NCBI GenBank assembly: GCA_026770585.1
Contig: MU647425.1
Span: forward strand, 50,769 to 65,717
Reading direction: 5' to 3'
Source of the DNA: Baffinella frigidus
Lineage: Eukaryota > Cryptophyceae > Cryptomonadales > Baffinellaceae
DNA length: 14,949 nt
Positions 1 to 8,315 of this stretch are shown piece by piece (the first letter of the stretch is position 1; every line of letters starts with the position of its first letter). The notes beneath the pieces are model-generated. The model saw nothing but the letters and a program-made list of their open reading frames with translations. It did no database searches and was not told the DNA's origin. The position numbers were made by a program, and so were the translations under genes.

Positions 1-135
1 AGTACAGTCCTACTGTCCTAGTGCTCCGTCACACGAGCAGAGAACAAGCGGCCCCTCGACTCCTCGAAGGACCAACTGCACCACAACACCTCTAACCAAG
101 GTACGCAACCCCTTCCCCCACCGACCAACACCAGG
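1..135. other. Left edge, upstream of the long plus-strand frame
   Basis: No gene is supported here. An in-frame TAG at 19-21 closes the long plus frame on the 5' side, so that frame is open from 22 although its first ATG is at 136. Two small hairpins are visible: CAGT/ACTG with a CCT loop (5-15) and TGCTC/GAGCA (22-39). The minus strand is open without an ATG from about 400 down to 18; this is noted under rejected items. Confidence 0.4.
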
Positions 136-3100
136 ATGCACAAAACCTCACCTCTCAACACCCCGGAACCTCCCCGCAACCCGCACGTGAAACCATGCCA
201 AGGACACACCGCATGCATCCTCCTCAACCCCTGCAAAAGGAACACCGGCCTCCCAACCGACCTGAACACCTCCACACCTTTCTCAGCCCACCTGGGAATG
301 CCCCAAAGTGATTCGGCACCTTCGGGAAGGCCCAGATTGCTCAGCCACCTGGGAATGCCCCCGAGCGCCTCGGCGCTATCGGGAAGGCCCAGATTGTCCA
401 GCCTTTTGACTCAATACAAACCGCATAAGCTCAAAAAAAGCAATGGTCTCTGCTGCACCGTCATGCAAGCCAGCAAGGTCCCCGAGACCAACGCCTCCAA
501 TAGAACACACCACGCGCATCCACCACAACACACGCACACGCAAAACCCTGCGCGCGTGGTGAAGCACGAAAATGGACACTCTCAACGTAAGCCTAAGAAC
601 ACTGCACACCAAAGCGCTACCACTTCCACCCAAAACTTTCCCAAGCCCTCTACACACGCGTACATGCAAAATTTATCTGAGCACACATTCACCGAGCCCG
701 CGTCTGAGTGCACCACCAAAGAGCATGAGTCTGATTACATCCCCACCGAGCCCGCGTGTGAGGGCACCCTCAAAGAACATGACTTTAAGTACACCCCCAC
801 CGACCGTGCGTCTGAGTGCACCCCCAAACAAACTGAGTCCGAGTGCACCCCCACCGAGTCTGTGTCTGAGGACACCCATAAAGAGCCTGAGTCGAAGTGC
901 GCCCCCATCGAGCCCAGGTCTGCGTGCGGCTACAAACCACATGAGAACAAAATAAGCAGCAATCTCTTTTGCGCAGCCATGAAAGCCAGCAAGGTCTCTG
1001 AGACCAACACCCCCAATAGAAAACGCCAGACACACCCAACACAACACACGCACACGAAAAACTCTACGCGCGGGTCTGAGTACGCCCCCACCGAGCCTAT
1101 GTCTGAGTACGGCCTTAAAGAACCTGCGCCTAAGTGCACCCCCGCCGAGCCTGTAGACAAGTGCATTCCTGAAAAAAACACAAACCAGACGCCCCCCCCT
1201 CTCCTTGCAGGCTCAGACACAGATCAAAAATACGCAGAGAGCGAATTTACAAAACACGCTCGCAACACCACCACAGATAACCGAGCGGACTACAGGCTCG
1301 ACACCACACAGAACACCGCACAAAAACGCACGCCGCCACTGAGATGCTCACATGGTAAAGTTGAGCATCTGGCGGTTGCGCTCCAGACCGGACAGCCCAG
1401 TCGGGTCCCCGACAAGCCCATCGCGCCCCAGCTGCGCAGAGAGCATAGCGCAACCGAGAGCGGTCCCGTCGACCACGATCACCGAGGCTCCCATCTCGGA
1501 CGCATCCACAAGCAGATCCGCCCGCGCGCCCTGCCCCGACCGCGCGTACATCCGCATGTCATCCGCAAACGGAAGGCCCTGGTTCATGAGGACGAGAAGC
1601 GCCGCGGCGCCCTGCTCAGAGCCCTTGCCGTTCCCCACGAGCCACCCGAGCCAATTGCGCGAAGGGCCTTTGCGGGGGTCCTTCTGCTCCGTGCCGATGG
1701 AGTGCTTGGAAACGACCGCCATGGCGCGGGAGAGGAACTCCGTCGTAGAAGCGCGAAGCAAGGCGTAGCGGATCACCTTGCTGGCAGGGACGTGAGCCGG
1801 CCTCACGCCCTGGTGGAGGCGGGCCACCGAAGAAGCCAGCCCCTCCTTCTTGTCGTTGTACGAGATCAGCGCGAGCTCGGCGCCGAGAGGAAACAGCTCG
1901 AGGCGAAGGCGGAAAACGGCGCCGGCCGTACCAGCAACGGCCTCCTTCCCCCCGACCTTGAAGAAAAAATGGCCGATGCAATCCGAGGGGATCACCATGA
2001 AGGCCTCCTTCATGGGAGCGTCGTCCACGACGCCCATCATGTCCTCCTCATCAGCCCCCACCCACTGAGCCCCCCCCCCAAAGGCTGCGGCGCCAGCGTT
2101 CAGCACCTTCTTCGGCACGCCCCCAAACACAAGCCCGGCCTCCGAAGCCCGGCCGTGCTTGTCACCAGCCCCCCCATCCTTGATAGCGTCGGCGCCACTG
2201 GCGGCGGAGCTGGCGGCGACGATGGCGGCAGCAGGCGCGTCCTTAGCGTCGGCCTTGCCGCCACCGGTTGCGCCCGTGGCGCCCGCCTCCCCGCCATCCT
2301 CGTCGGAGCTGGAGGGGTACTCCGGAAGTCCCGAACCGGAGTTCCCCGAAGAGGCGTTGGCCATGTTCTCAGCGCCTGCAAGCAATCCCACGCTTGTAAA
2401 ACCAGATATCTGAAATACCCGAGGCCCCGTGTCCATAAACACAACATGAGCCACCTCTTTCTCCCTCTCCATGTCCAACAGAGCTACGAGACCAGCACCA
2501 GAAACCAACCCGGTCAGACCATAGTCCGCTGGGAACACAAAAAACGTACCAGGAGCGGAAGCAGGAAGAAGTGCCATGTCGTGTCTCAAAACGAGTCGGA
2601 TGATGAGAAATCTGTGACAAGAAAATCTCAACTCGAAAACCCCGAAATCAAAAACACAACGACCAAAACACCAAAAAAACTGAGCAAGCAAATGCAAAAA
2701 CTAGACCTCGCGCAATGCCACATTTTGCACAAAACCCGCAACCTCAACCAGAAAACCCCCACACATCCGCGTGACCCAACTGTTTACCTCGTGACCAGGA
2801 AATCGGTCAAAAAATGTCCTTCTATTCACTCTACTAAAACAACCGGACTGCATTTTAAAAAATCCACACACCAAAACACCAAAATACCAAAGCACCAAAA
2901 CACCTTGTCTGAGTGCGCCCCCACACAACCCCTGTCGGAATGCACCCCCACAGAGCCCCTGTCTGAACACACACTCAACGAGACCCCGCCGGAGTGCACC
3001 CTCACCAAACCTGTACCAGAGTGCACCCCCACAGAACCCAACAACCAAACCTCTATAAAAAATACAATTCCCCTGGTCACTGTCGAGCGGAATATACTGC

Positions 3101-6100
3101 CGTTTCCGGCATCACGGATTATGGCAGAATTCCTGAGAGAGACCCCGTCCGTTGTCAAGTCCACAACCAAACCCCTTACGCCTGACACAATCCGGATTCC
3201 ATTAACAACCCACTCTCTCAAATCGGTGGCTCCATTTCTCAACGGAGGAACGAACTTCCTGTGCCCGACATCCTGCGACATGCCTCCTCCTTCTACTCCC
3301 CTACTGAACAACCTCGACAAGATATGGACTCCAATAACAACCCACTTTCTCAAATCGGTGGCTCCACTTTTGAACGGAGGAACGAACTTTCTATGCCCGA
3401 CACCCTGCGACATGCCCCCTCCCCCTACAATAAATGAAGAAACGGCACGGAACCCAATATTTCACTCGGGAAGCCCCCTCCACAACGGAGAAATGCACTC
3501 GGCCTTCCGAAACCCCAACAACGTGCCCGTCACTGCAAACTTCAAAGGGCCAACCACTCACAGCCCAGACCGAGAAACCAAGATACCAGCCCCAACAACA
3601 AAGATACTTTGGGAAACAATGACACTTGAATTGGCACTCCTAAGACCAACACAATACCAACTCAACTATCACCAACAATCAATTGGAACTCTGACACGAG
3701 GAGCGTGGCTCATACTTCAATGGAGCTCCCAAATGACCTCAGACAAAGCGAACTCACTTCTAACAGTAGCCAACGGGATCATCCTGCTCGCTTGCATCCT
3801 CGGGATACGTCTTTTCGAGTCCTCTCCCCACAAGGCCCCGGCCACAGGAAGTAGAATCTGGACCCAGTCAATTTCGGGATCATGGATTCGCGGCACCATC
3901 ATACGCAGCCCTCAACTGTGGGGACAACACTACATCGTCCTGCGAAGAAAAAAGTGGACCACCCTACCCCAACAGGAGGTCTTTGCAAAGGACCCTCGCA
4001 GGACCTCAACGGGAAACAGCCACGGCGGAAAAACTAACAAGATCTCCGCTGTCCTGACTCTAATGGGCATCCTACTCACAATGACAATAATGATCACAGC
4101 AACAATCACCACGCAGTCGAGAAATCAAACGACCGAAGATCCCCTGTACCTACACGACGTGTGTGACACCCAAGGAACTGACACACACTTTGGTATTTTG
4201 TATTTCACTCACATCAAAAGCCACGCCCACCCCAACCCTGAGGAGAAGCACAACACAACATCGCCCCTGAACTCGACAGGAAACACGACGCAGCTGATGA
4301 ACCACGGCCTAGAGACACGTGATCATCTCTCCACACACATTGCAATGGCAATACTAGGCGCCTGCCGTGGGATCCTGCATTCTACGAGCCTCCTCGGGAC
4401 CTGCCTACACTTAACAGCCCAACATCAACACCACTACTACCAACCCCAGGTAACCACCACTAGATCCTGCTCCTTGGGGAAAAGCTTCACAGCTACCGCC
4501 AGAAACATCTGTCTTGCAACAGATCCTCTCGGCCAACTACAAAACCTAAATCCAATAGCGATGCTGCTTGTGGGCCCCTACCCGATCCCAGCGAGAATCC
4601 CACCCACTCCTCTGAACCCAAAACCCTCCCACCACTCCCGCACTCTACTAGACATGGGGCTCGAAATCCCAGCAGAAGGCATCGGAGAATTACAACTGGC
4701 AGCGATGATGAACATCGACCTATCCTTAACACGCCAGCACAGAAACCGATTGATCACGAAGGATCTATGCATAATACGGCAGAGGATCATAAGTCCCATC
4801 ACCCGTGGAAAGTTGCTGAAAACAATGTGCGAAACAGCTGGACTCCATGGCTTCGGATCTCAGAAAGACATGAGCTCCTGGTACATGTGGCTACAAGATT
4901 TGAAACCCCTGCCCGTAGGATTTCGAGTGCTGTATCAGTCAAAAATGGGAGAAACTGCACACCAGACACTGGGAACCGTCGTCAACACCGACGTTCGCTT
5001 CTCTCCATTCTCCTACGAGATCCTTCAGTACAATCACGGACGCCCAGGAACAATACTTACACGACGAACTGAACTCGCGATGCTCATGAACCAGAAGGGC
5101 GCAAACCCCCTCTCCCTGTGGCCTCAGAAACCCCCAAAATGGGTACAATGGCAAGACCAACTACAGGGTCCAGAGCACGGTGAGGATCAATACGTCCTTC
5201 ACCCCGGACAGGAGAACACCAACAAAATGGAACATAGCGATGGTGATCTGACCCACGACACAGCGGACTGCCTCGAAGGTGGTGGACAGAAACGGAAAGC
5301 GCCAAAAGTGATTGCTGTAACAGTAGGACGCACCCCGGGAGTATACAACTCGTGGGAGGAAGCAAGCCCGGAGGTTCTTGGCTTTAGAGGGGCCACATAC
5401 CAAGGGTTCCAAACCCGTGCGGAAGCAGAAACATACTTCCAAGCAGCAATTCAACGCCGCAACGATCTCAATACGGAAACTGCAAGCCCCTCCGCCCCTC
5501 CAGCAACAGCAACACCTGTGCCCTCCGCTCCCCCGACCCATCGAAACCTCGAGCAGACAGAAGGGTCCCCCTCGGACCTGAGCCCGACAGCAACACACCC
5601 CATTAAACGGCCCTTTGGAAACCCACGAACGCCCTCCTCCAAAGGCTTCTACGCAGGATGGGCTGACGCCCCAGCAAACCCCACTTCTGCATCAGAGAGA
5701 GATCCAGACCAAGATCACCAACGAGCCAAACAAGATCCAGGAAATGGCGCAGCAGCACAGTGCCGCAACACTGAACATGCTGTGCTGGTGGACTCACCAC
5801 AATCAGCGCACGCCCAGGAAAAGAACGCCAACAGGCCACACAACAATGCCCCAACAGGCCACAAACACGACACCGATGGACCCATTGAACACACTACAAA
5901 TAACAATAGCGACGCGATCCATGATTTGGTGCATGTCTCCTTAAGTCAATTCCTCTTCAGCGACCCTCCCCCCCTGCTCTTCAAACGACACGCCTCAATC
6001 TCCCGCGAAGAGGACACCCACGAACAGAAAGCCCAGAAAGCAGAGAACCAGGACATAATAGAAGGCGGTGCGCAACCTGAACACGCTGCGCCAACGACGA

Positions 6101-6555
6101 ATTGGCTCCCAATCCAAGACCCCGCAGGAGTCCTCGGGGCGGACATGTGGAACTCACTTTGCCTGGCAGCATCCGAGCACAAGGCTACGTGGGCCCACAA
6201 CCAGAACGAACATTTTGGAAACATAGTCCTGTTCCTGGAGGACTTCCACTTCTGGCTCCTATGGCACGACCCTCTGTCGACAAGCGAAGATACAAATTGG
6301 GGCCTTGTACAAGTACCGGGGACAGGAGCATGCATGTACGAGTGCATCGCAGCCCACCTCCACCAACTCTGGAACGTGCCCCCTACCACCTCTGGCTCTT
6401 ACGCAGACAATATCCGCCAAGTAGGAGTACTCCACCTGAAAAATCTCACAAACTCATGCCCCTACTGGGGGGGGCGTATCCTTGCATGGCACCAACGGGT
6501 CTCCCCAGACACGGCACCACCTGACTCGCTGGATGAATACTGGGAACTGAAATAG
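136..6555 (+). CDS. 2139-aa AC-rich protein with hybrid-binding domain and C-terminal OTU fragment
   Basis: At this base composition a chance frame would meet a stop about every 25 codons, so 2139 open codons point to coding. ATG 136 is the first after the TAG at 19-21 and has A at -3. Order along the protein: a 19-residue tandem repeat (about 52-90); 9-residue Thr/Pro/Glu/Cys repeats (187-267, 314-346, 925-969); a near-duplicate block (about 1022-1053 and 1066-1097); hydrophobic, possibly membrane, segments (1205-1227 and 1302-1326); an RNase HI N-terminal (viroplasmin-type) hybrid-binding domain at 1725-1771, with VGRTPGVYNSW and GFQTRAEAE; and an OTU-like protease fragment from about 2056 to the end, with PGTGACMYECIA (Cys2066) and YWGG (2110-2113). 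The expected C-terminal His part is absent, and the stop is formed by the repeat at 6551. Hybrid-binding domains bind RNA:DNA or dsRNA; OTU proteases remove ubiquitin. The combined role is unknown. Residues about 405-743 are antisense to a GC-rich gene, and there coding on this strand is doubtful. Confidence 0.6.
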   Translation: MHKTSPLNTPEPPRNPHVKPCQGHTACILLNPCKRNTGLPTDLNTSTPFSAHLGMPQSDSAPSGRPRLLSHLGMPPSASALSGRPRLSSLLTQYKPHKLKKSNGLCCTVMQASKVPETNASNRTHHAHPPQHTHTQNPARVVKHENGHSQRKPKNTAHQSATTSTQNFPKPSTHAYMQNLSEHTFTEPASECTTKEHESDYIPTEPACEGTLKEHDFKYTPTDRASECTPKQTESECTPTESVSEDTHKEPESKCAPIEPRSACGYKPHENKISSNLFCAAMKASKVSETNTPNRKRQTHPTQHTHTKNSTRGSEYAPTEPMSEYGLKEPAPKCTPAEPVDKCIPEKNTNQTPPPLLAGSDTDQKYAESEFTKHARNTTTDNRADYRLDTTQNTAQKRTPPLRCSHGKVEHLAVALQTGQPSRVPDKPIAPQLRREHSATESGPVDHDHRGSHLGRIHKQIRPRALPRPRVHPHVIRKRKALVHEDEKRRGALLRALAVPHEPPEPIARRAFAGVLLLRADGVLGNDRHGAGEELRRRSAKQGVADHLAGRDVSRPHALVEAGHRRSQPLLLVVVRDQRELGAERKQLEAKAENGAGRTSNGLLPPDLEEKMADAIRGDHHEGLLHGSVVHDAHHVLLISPHPLSPPPKGCGASVQHLLRHAPKHKPGLRSPAVLVTSPPILDSVGATGGGAGGDDGGSRRVLSVGLAATGCARGARLPAILVGAGGVLRKSRTGVPRRGVGHVLSACKQSHACKTRYLKYPRPRVHKHNMSHLFLPLHVQQSYETSTRNQPGQTIVRWEHKKRTRSGSRKKCHVVSQNESDDEKSVTRKSQLENPEIKNTTTKTPKKLSKQMQKLDLAQCHILHKTRNLNQKTPTHPRDPTVYLVTRKSVKKCPSIHSTKTTGLHFKKSTHQNTKIPKHQNTLSECAPTQPLSECTPTEPLSEHTLNETPPECTLTKPVPECTPTEPNNQTSIKNTIPLVTVERNILPFPASRIMAEFLRETPSVVKSTTKPLTPDTIRIPLTTHSLKSVAPFLNGGTNFLCPTSCDMPPPSTPLLNNLDKIWTPITTHFLKSVAPLLNGGTNFLCPTPCDMPPPPTINEETARNPIFHSGSPLHNGEMHSAFRNPNNVPVTANFKGPTTHSPDRETKIPAPTTKILWETMTLELALLRPTQYQLNYHQQSIGTLTRGAWLILQWSSQMTSDKANSLLTVANGIILLACILGIRLFESSPHKAPATGSRIWTQSISGSWIRGTIIRSPQLWGQHYIVLRRKKWTTLPQQEVFAKDPRRTSTGNSHGGKTNKISAVLTLMGILLTMTIMITATITTQSRNQTTEDPLYLHDVCDTQGTDTHFGILYFTHIKSHAHPNPEEKHNTTSPLNSTGNTTQLMNHGLETRDHLSTHIAMAILGACRGILHSTSLLGTCLHLTAQHQHHYYQPQVTTTRSCSLGKSFTATARNICLATDPLGQLQNLNPIAMLLVGPYPIPARIPPTPLNPKPSHHSRTLLDMGLEIPAEGIGELQLAAMMNIDLSLTRQHRNRLITKDLCIIRQRIISPITRGKLLKTMCETAGLHGFGSQKDMSSWYMWLQDLKPLPVGFRVLYQSKMGETAHQTLGTVVNTDVRFSPFSYEILQYNHGRPGTILTRRTELAMLMNQKGANPLSLWPQKPPKWVQWQDQLQGPEHGEDQYVLHPGQENTNKMEHSDGDLTHDTADCLEGGGQKRKAPKVIAVTVGRTPGVYNSWEEASPEVLGFRGATYQGFQTRAEAETYFQAAIQRRNDLNTETASPSAPPATATPVPSAPPTHRNLEQTEGSPSDLSPTATHPIKRPFGNPRTPSSKGFYAGWADAPANPTSASERDPDQDHQRAKQDPGNGAAAQCRNTEHAVLVDSPQSAHAQEKNANRPHNNAPTGHKHDTDGPIEHTTNNNSDAIHDLVHVSLSQFLFSDPPPLLFKRHASISREEDTHEQKAQKAENQDIIEGGAQPEHAAPTTNWLPIQDPAGVLGADMWNSLCLAASEHKATWAHNQNEHFGNIVLFLEDFHFWLLWHDPLSTSEDTNWGLVQVPGTGACMYECIAAHLHQLWNVPPTTSGSYADNIRQVGVLHLKNLTNSCPYWGGRILAWHQRVSPDTAPPDSLDEYWELK
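288..402 (+). repeat. 57-nt tandem repeat, two copies
   Basis: Two units of 57 nt (19 codons) share CACCTGGGAATGCCC at their starts and TCGGGAAGGCCCAGATTG further on. Each unit contains self-complementary GC-rich stretches. On the minus strand the units also read as a plausible peptide repeat, so the coding strand is not settled by this repeat alone. Confidence 0.8.
463..1074 (+). repeat. Dispersed duplication of about 95 nt (463-560 and 979-1074)
   Basis: The two copies lie 516 nt (172 codons) apart, in the same frame of the plus-strand gene. Both encode a segment beginning M-x-A-S-K-V, then ETN, an N-R, and a His/Thr-rich run ending QHTHT. The copies have diverged moderately. They flank the first block of 27-nt repeats, so the whole segment probably grew by in-frame duplication. 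Confidence 0.75.
694..936 (+). repeat. 27-nt repeats, block 1 (nine units)
   Basis: Nine in-frame units of 9 residues, consensus about E-P-x-S-E-C-T-P-T/K. Even and odd units alternate between endings in T and K. The most conserved bases are the core TGAGTGCACCCCCACCGAG. The spacing is exactly 27 nt, with no frame disruption. Confidence 0.85.
1075..1173 (+). repeat. 27-nt repeats, block 2
   Basis: Three full 9-residue units plus a partial one, of the same family as the block at 694-936 and in the same frame. It is followed by about 170 nt of AC-rich sequence and then the antisense GC-rich gene. Confidence 0.8.
1342..1370 (-). terminator. Perfect 9-bp stem-loop at the stop codon of the antisense gene
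   Basis: AGATGCTCA (1342-1350) pairs perfectly with TGAGCATCT (1362-1370) around an 11-nt loop. The minus-strand stop codon (1348-1350) sits inside the stem. A T5 run follows on the minus strand about 15-20 nt beyond the hairpin. It could be a 3'-end or transcription-stop signal of the kind used between ambisense genes; that role is inference. Confidence 0.5.
1348..2364 (-). CDS. GC-rich antisense gene, 338 aa, unknown family
   Basis: The family is not recognised. I place the start at the ATG at 2364 because it has a strong context (AAC before, G after), the composition changes from GC-rich to AC-rich just upstream, and the N-terminus looks like a normal disordered acidic leader (MANASSGNSGSGLPEYPSSS then DEDGG). 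An upstream in-frame ATG at 2577, also in good context, would give 409 aa, and the frame is open to about 2697. The 338-aa form has a Gly/Ala-rich acidic linker (about 1-95), then a mixed globular region of about 230 residues with hydrophobic strands and basic patches (DPRKGPSRNWLGWLVGNGKG). No transmembrane segment is visible. The gene lies inside the long plus-strand frame, codon on codon. It ends in a 9-bp hairpin. A nucleoprotein-like or Gag-like role is possible but unsupported. Confidence 0.7.
   Translation of the reverse strand: MANASSGNSGSGLPEYPSSSDEDGGEAGATGATGGGKADAKDAPAAAIVAASSAASGADAIKDGGAGDKHGRASEAGLVFGGVPKKVLNAGAAAFGGGAQWVGADEEDMMGVVDDAPMKEAFMVIPSDCIGHFFFKVGGKEAVAGTAGAVFRLRLELFPLGAELALISYNDKKEGLASSVARLHQGVRPAHVPASKVIRYALLRASTTEFLSRAMAVVSKHSIGTEQKDPRKGPSRNWLGWLVGNGKGSEQGAAALLVLMNQGLPFADDMRMYARSGQGARADLLVDASEMGASVIVVDGTALGCAMLSAQLGRDGLVGDPTGLSGLERNRQMLNFTM
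2908..3042 (+). repeat. 27-nt repeats, block 3 (five units)
   Basis: Five in-frame 9-residue units, consensus S/P-E-C-T-P-T-E-P-x. This is the same repeat family as the blocks at 694-936 and 1075-1173, but on the other side of the antisense GC-rich gene. Frame and period are preserved across the 1.7-kb gap. Confidence 0.85.
3199..3428 (+). repeat. Direct duplication, 98 nt, offset 132 nt
   Basis: Copies at 3199-3296 and 3331-3428 encode nearly the same peptide, from T-T-H-S/F-L-K-S-V-A-P to C-D-M-P-P-P. About half of the differences are synonymous in the plus frame (for example CTC/TTG, TTC/TTT, CTG/CTA, CCT/CCC), as expected if this frame was under protein-level constraint after duplication. 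The period is 44 codons. Confidence 0.85.
6301..6552 (+). other. OTU-like protease fragment, C-terminus missing
   Basis: In the long plus-strand frame, V-P-G-T-G-A-C matches the OTU catalytic-Cys box (usually D-G-N-C), followed by a helix and then Y-W-G-G about 45 residues later, matching the conserved WGG turn. OTU domains normally continue to a catalytic His near their end; here only 26 residues remain before the stop. A run of eight G (6467-6474) codes part of the WGG, so an indel there cannot be excluded, but the frame as given fits best. Confidence 0.55.
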
Positions 6556-6645
6556 AGCTCTACGAGCGGATAGAAGTGTAGCAGGGGAATCTGCTCACAG
6601 GAGGCGGCGCGGAGCGCCGCGGCAGGCAGACAGACCCAGGAATGG
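6551..6645 (+). repeat. Structured direct repeat, copy 1
   Basis: This 95-nt element is identical to 14855-14949 except at one position and related to 14437-14534. Visible stems: GCTC/GAGC (6557-6567); GTG plus AGCAG paired with CTGCT plus CAC, with one bulged T and loop GGGAAT (6576-6598); and GCGGCGC/GCGCCGC with loop GGA (6604-6620). A single-stranded tail GGCAGACAGAC..CAGGAATGG follows. Its second to fifth bases supply the TAG stop of the plus-strand gene. Confidence 0.9.
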
Positions 6646-7459
6646 GCAGGCAAATTTCGGATGAAGCTCCGGCCCCGAAATTCCCTTCTCTCGTGAGGAG
6701 GGAATTGGAGCCGTTAGCTGCCTTCCTTGTATTAATCACGTTTCCCTTTCCTCACCTCATTTGACTTCGGTAAGTCAACTGCTTCGTCCAGGCATCCTTA
6801 AGTTGATCTTTCTTAAGTATCCCAGGGGGTCCTGAGCCTTCCTTGCTACTCTCGGGAGGCTCACAACCTATCCACGTCATACTGGTCTCTCACCCTCGCT
6901 CACGAGGAGAAAGGAACACATCCACTAGCCGAGGCCCGCTTGCCAGGGGATCGAGTATGCGGAAAGAAGAGTGGAGGATGCGTCTTTGTCGGGAAGGCGT
7001 TCCGCGGATAGGAGACGCTTGGATACCGTCCTGGTAAGGGGCGGTCGAGTTGATTTGTTCTTTTGAGGAGTGGCATTCTATCGTTCTTGACAGACAAGAT
7101 GTAAGAGGATAGAGAATGATACTTTAGATCTGAGGTTAGTTCGTCACCTGAAGGACAGCCTGGAGGTTGGAGGAGTCAGTTGTGGGAAACCCTCATATGA
7201 GGATCGGAGGTTAGATTGGGACTTCCTCCAATTGGGAGAGTGGGATCGACACCTGACGTATGGGCTCAGTCGTGAGGAGGTTAAAGCGAGTGAGCCTCAG
7301 GTTAAGGCTAAGGGAATGAGTTCAGGAGTCAGACCTAAGTCGGGAACTTCTTCTCGGCTCAGGGTCGTCTTCGTCTCATTCCTTGTCACTTAGAGGAGAG
7401 GCCTTTTAGTCAAGTCAGATCGATATCGCTTTCCATCTTCAGAATCTTCGGGAGCAGAA

Positions 7460-7576
7460 CTTTTCTTTCAAGGTGGTCATTCAGGTCGGGAACGACAGCA
7501 CCTGGGGTGCCCGGCCGTGAAGAGGAGAAAGGAGACCTTGGGTCTCTTTCACTTCCAAGTCACCTTGAGAGAAGAG
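7460..7576 (+). ncRNA. Multi-branch stem within the structured RNA
   Basis: A 16-bp closing stem (7460-7475 with 7561-7576, two G-U pairs) encloses two arms. Arm one is 7480-7489 with 7511-7521, capped by GCACC/GGTGC (7498-7510). Arm two is GAGACC/GGTCTC with loop TTG (7532-7546), extended by GAAA/TTTC. Nested closure of this kind is typical of functional RNA. Confidence 0.6.
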
Positions 7577-8260
7577 GGATGGTAGGGTCAGCTTTTGAGT
7601 TAAGAGTCTCTCTCGAGTCAGAGAGATTAGCCGACGTATCTTCTGTCTTGAGGGGAGCCTATTCACGGGGGGGGGTGATTCCATGAGGAGGCAACAAAGG
7701 GAAAGGCAGGAGTTCTTCTCACAACACTAGGCTTGGTCAAACACTGACACGGTGTTCAATGTTTCGAGAGGCCACAGCCTGTTTCCCAACGCCTCATGTT
7801 GTGAGAGGAAGCTGTACTCGGATTTCCCCGATTTCAGGGTACTCGTTCAAGATAGAGTGTCTCTTAGGTTGTCGGGTTTAAGGTGAGGGGCTAGGACTGG
7901 ATCCCAGAGTTTCGGGGGGGGATTCTGTCCTGTCAGGTCTTCGAGTTCCACTTCCGCTCAGCCTTCTTGCTCAAGCCTCAGTTGTCCTGCGCAAAAGGAG
8001 CGTGCTCGATAGGTTCTGGGTTAACGTGAGGCTGACGAGGCCTTATCCGATTGGATGCACCCGCTTTCCGAGCATGCTTTGGAGTGGGAGAGTCAGGAGA
8101 GTCTCCGGAAGTCGGATATTATTCCGACGCCTTGGTTACACCGTTTCCAATTGTTATCTATCCCGGTCAACCTCTTCCGTTACTGTCCTGCTTCATGAAG
8201 AGGGAGCAGAACGTTATAGGTCGAGGTTGATTGGGGTTTTGGTTCCTAGAGGAGAGAGCT

Positions 8261-8315
8261 TCTCCATCGCTCTCCTTGTTGCCTGTGGGCGACAAGGGGA
8301 GAGGGGTGATGGAGA
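8261..8315 (+). ncRNA. Long three-segment hairpin
   Basis: TCTCCATC (8261-8268) pairs with GATGGAGA (8308-8315). CTCTCC (8270-8275) pairs with GGAGAG (8298-8303). TTGTTGCC (8276-8283) pairs with GGCGACAA (8288-8295) with one G-U pair and loop TGTG. In total 22 bp are interrupted only by small internal loops. Confidence 0.65.

Noticed and set aside
18-405. Minus-strand frame across the 57-nt repeats
   Set aside because: It reads as a plausible peptide repeat with some conservative changes, but has no ATG and is closed by a TGA upstream. The plus frame is far longer, so I kept only a note of doubt.
376-1220. Several overlapping minus-strand frames of 85-127 codons, and plus frame 572-955
   Set aside because: Low-complexity 27-nt repeats leave nearly all frames open, and the products are Gly/Leu/Val or Pro/Ser repeats without domain features.
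6598-6606. Shine-Dalgarno-like AGGAGG in the repeat
   Set aside because: No start codon or coding frame follows at a proper distance, and the rest of the window looks eukaryotic. The motif lies at the foot of a hairpin.
6551-6645. Hammerhead ribozyme, tRNA or integron attC site
   Set aside because: There is no hammerhead core, no cloverleaf with T-loop, and no integron core-site motif. Only simple hairpins and conserved ends are seen.
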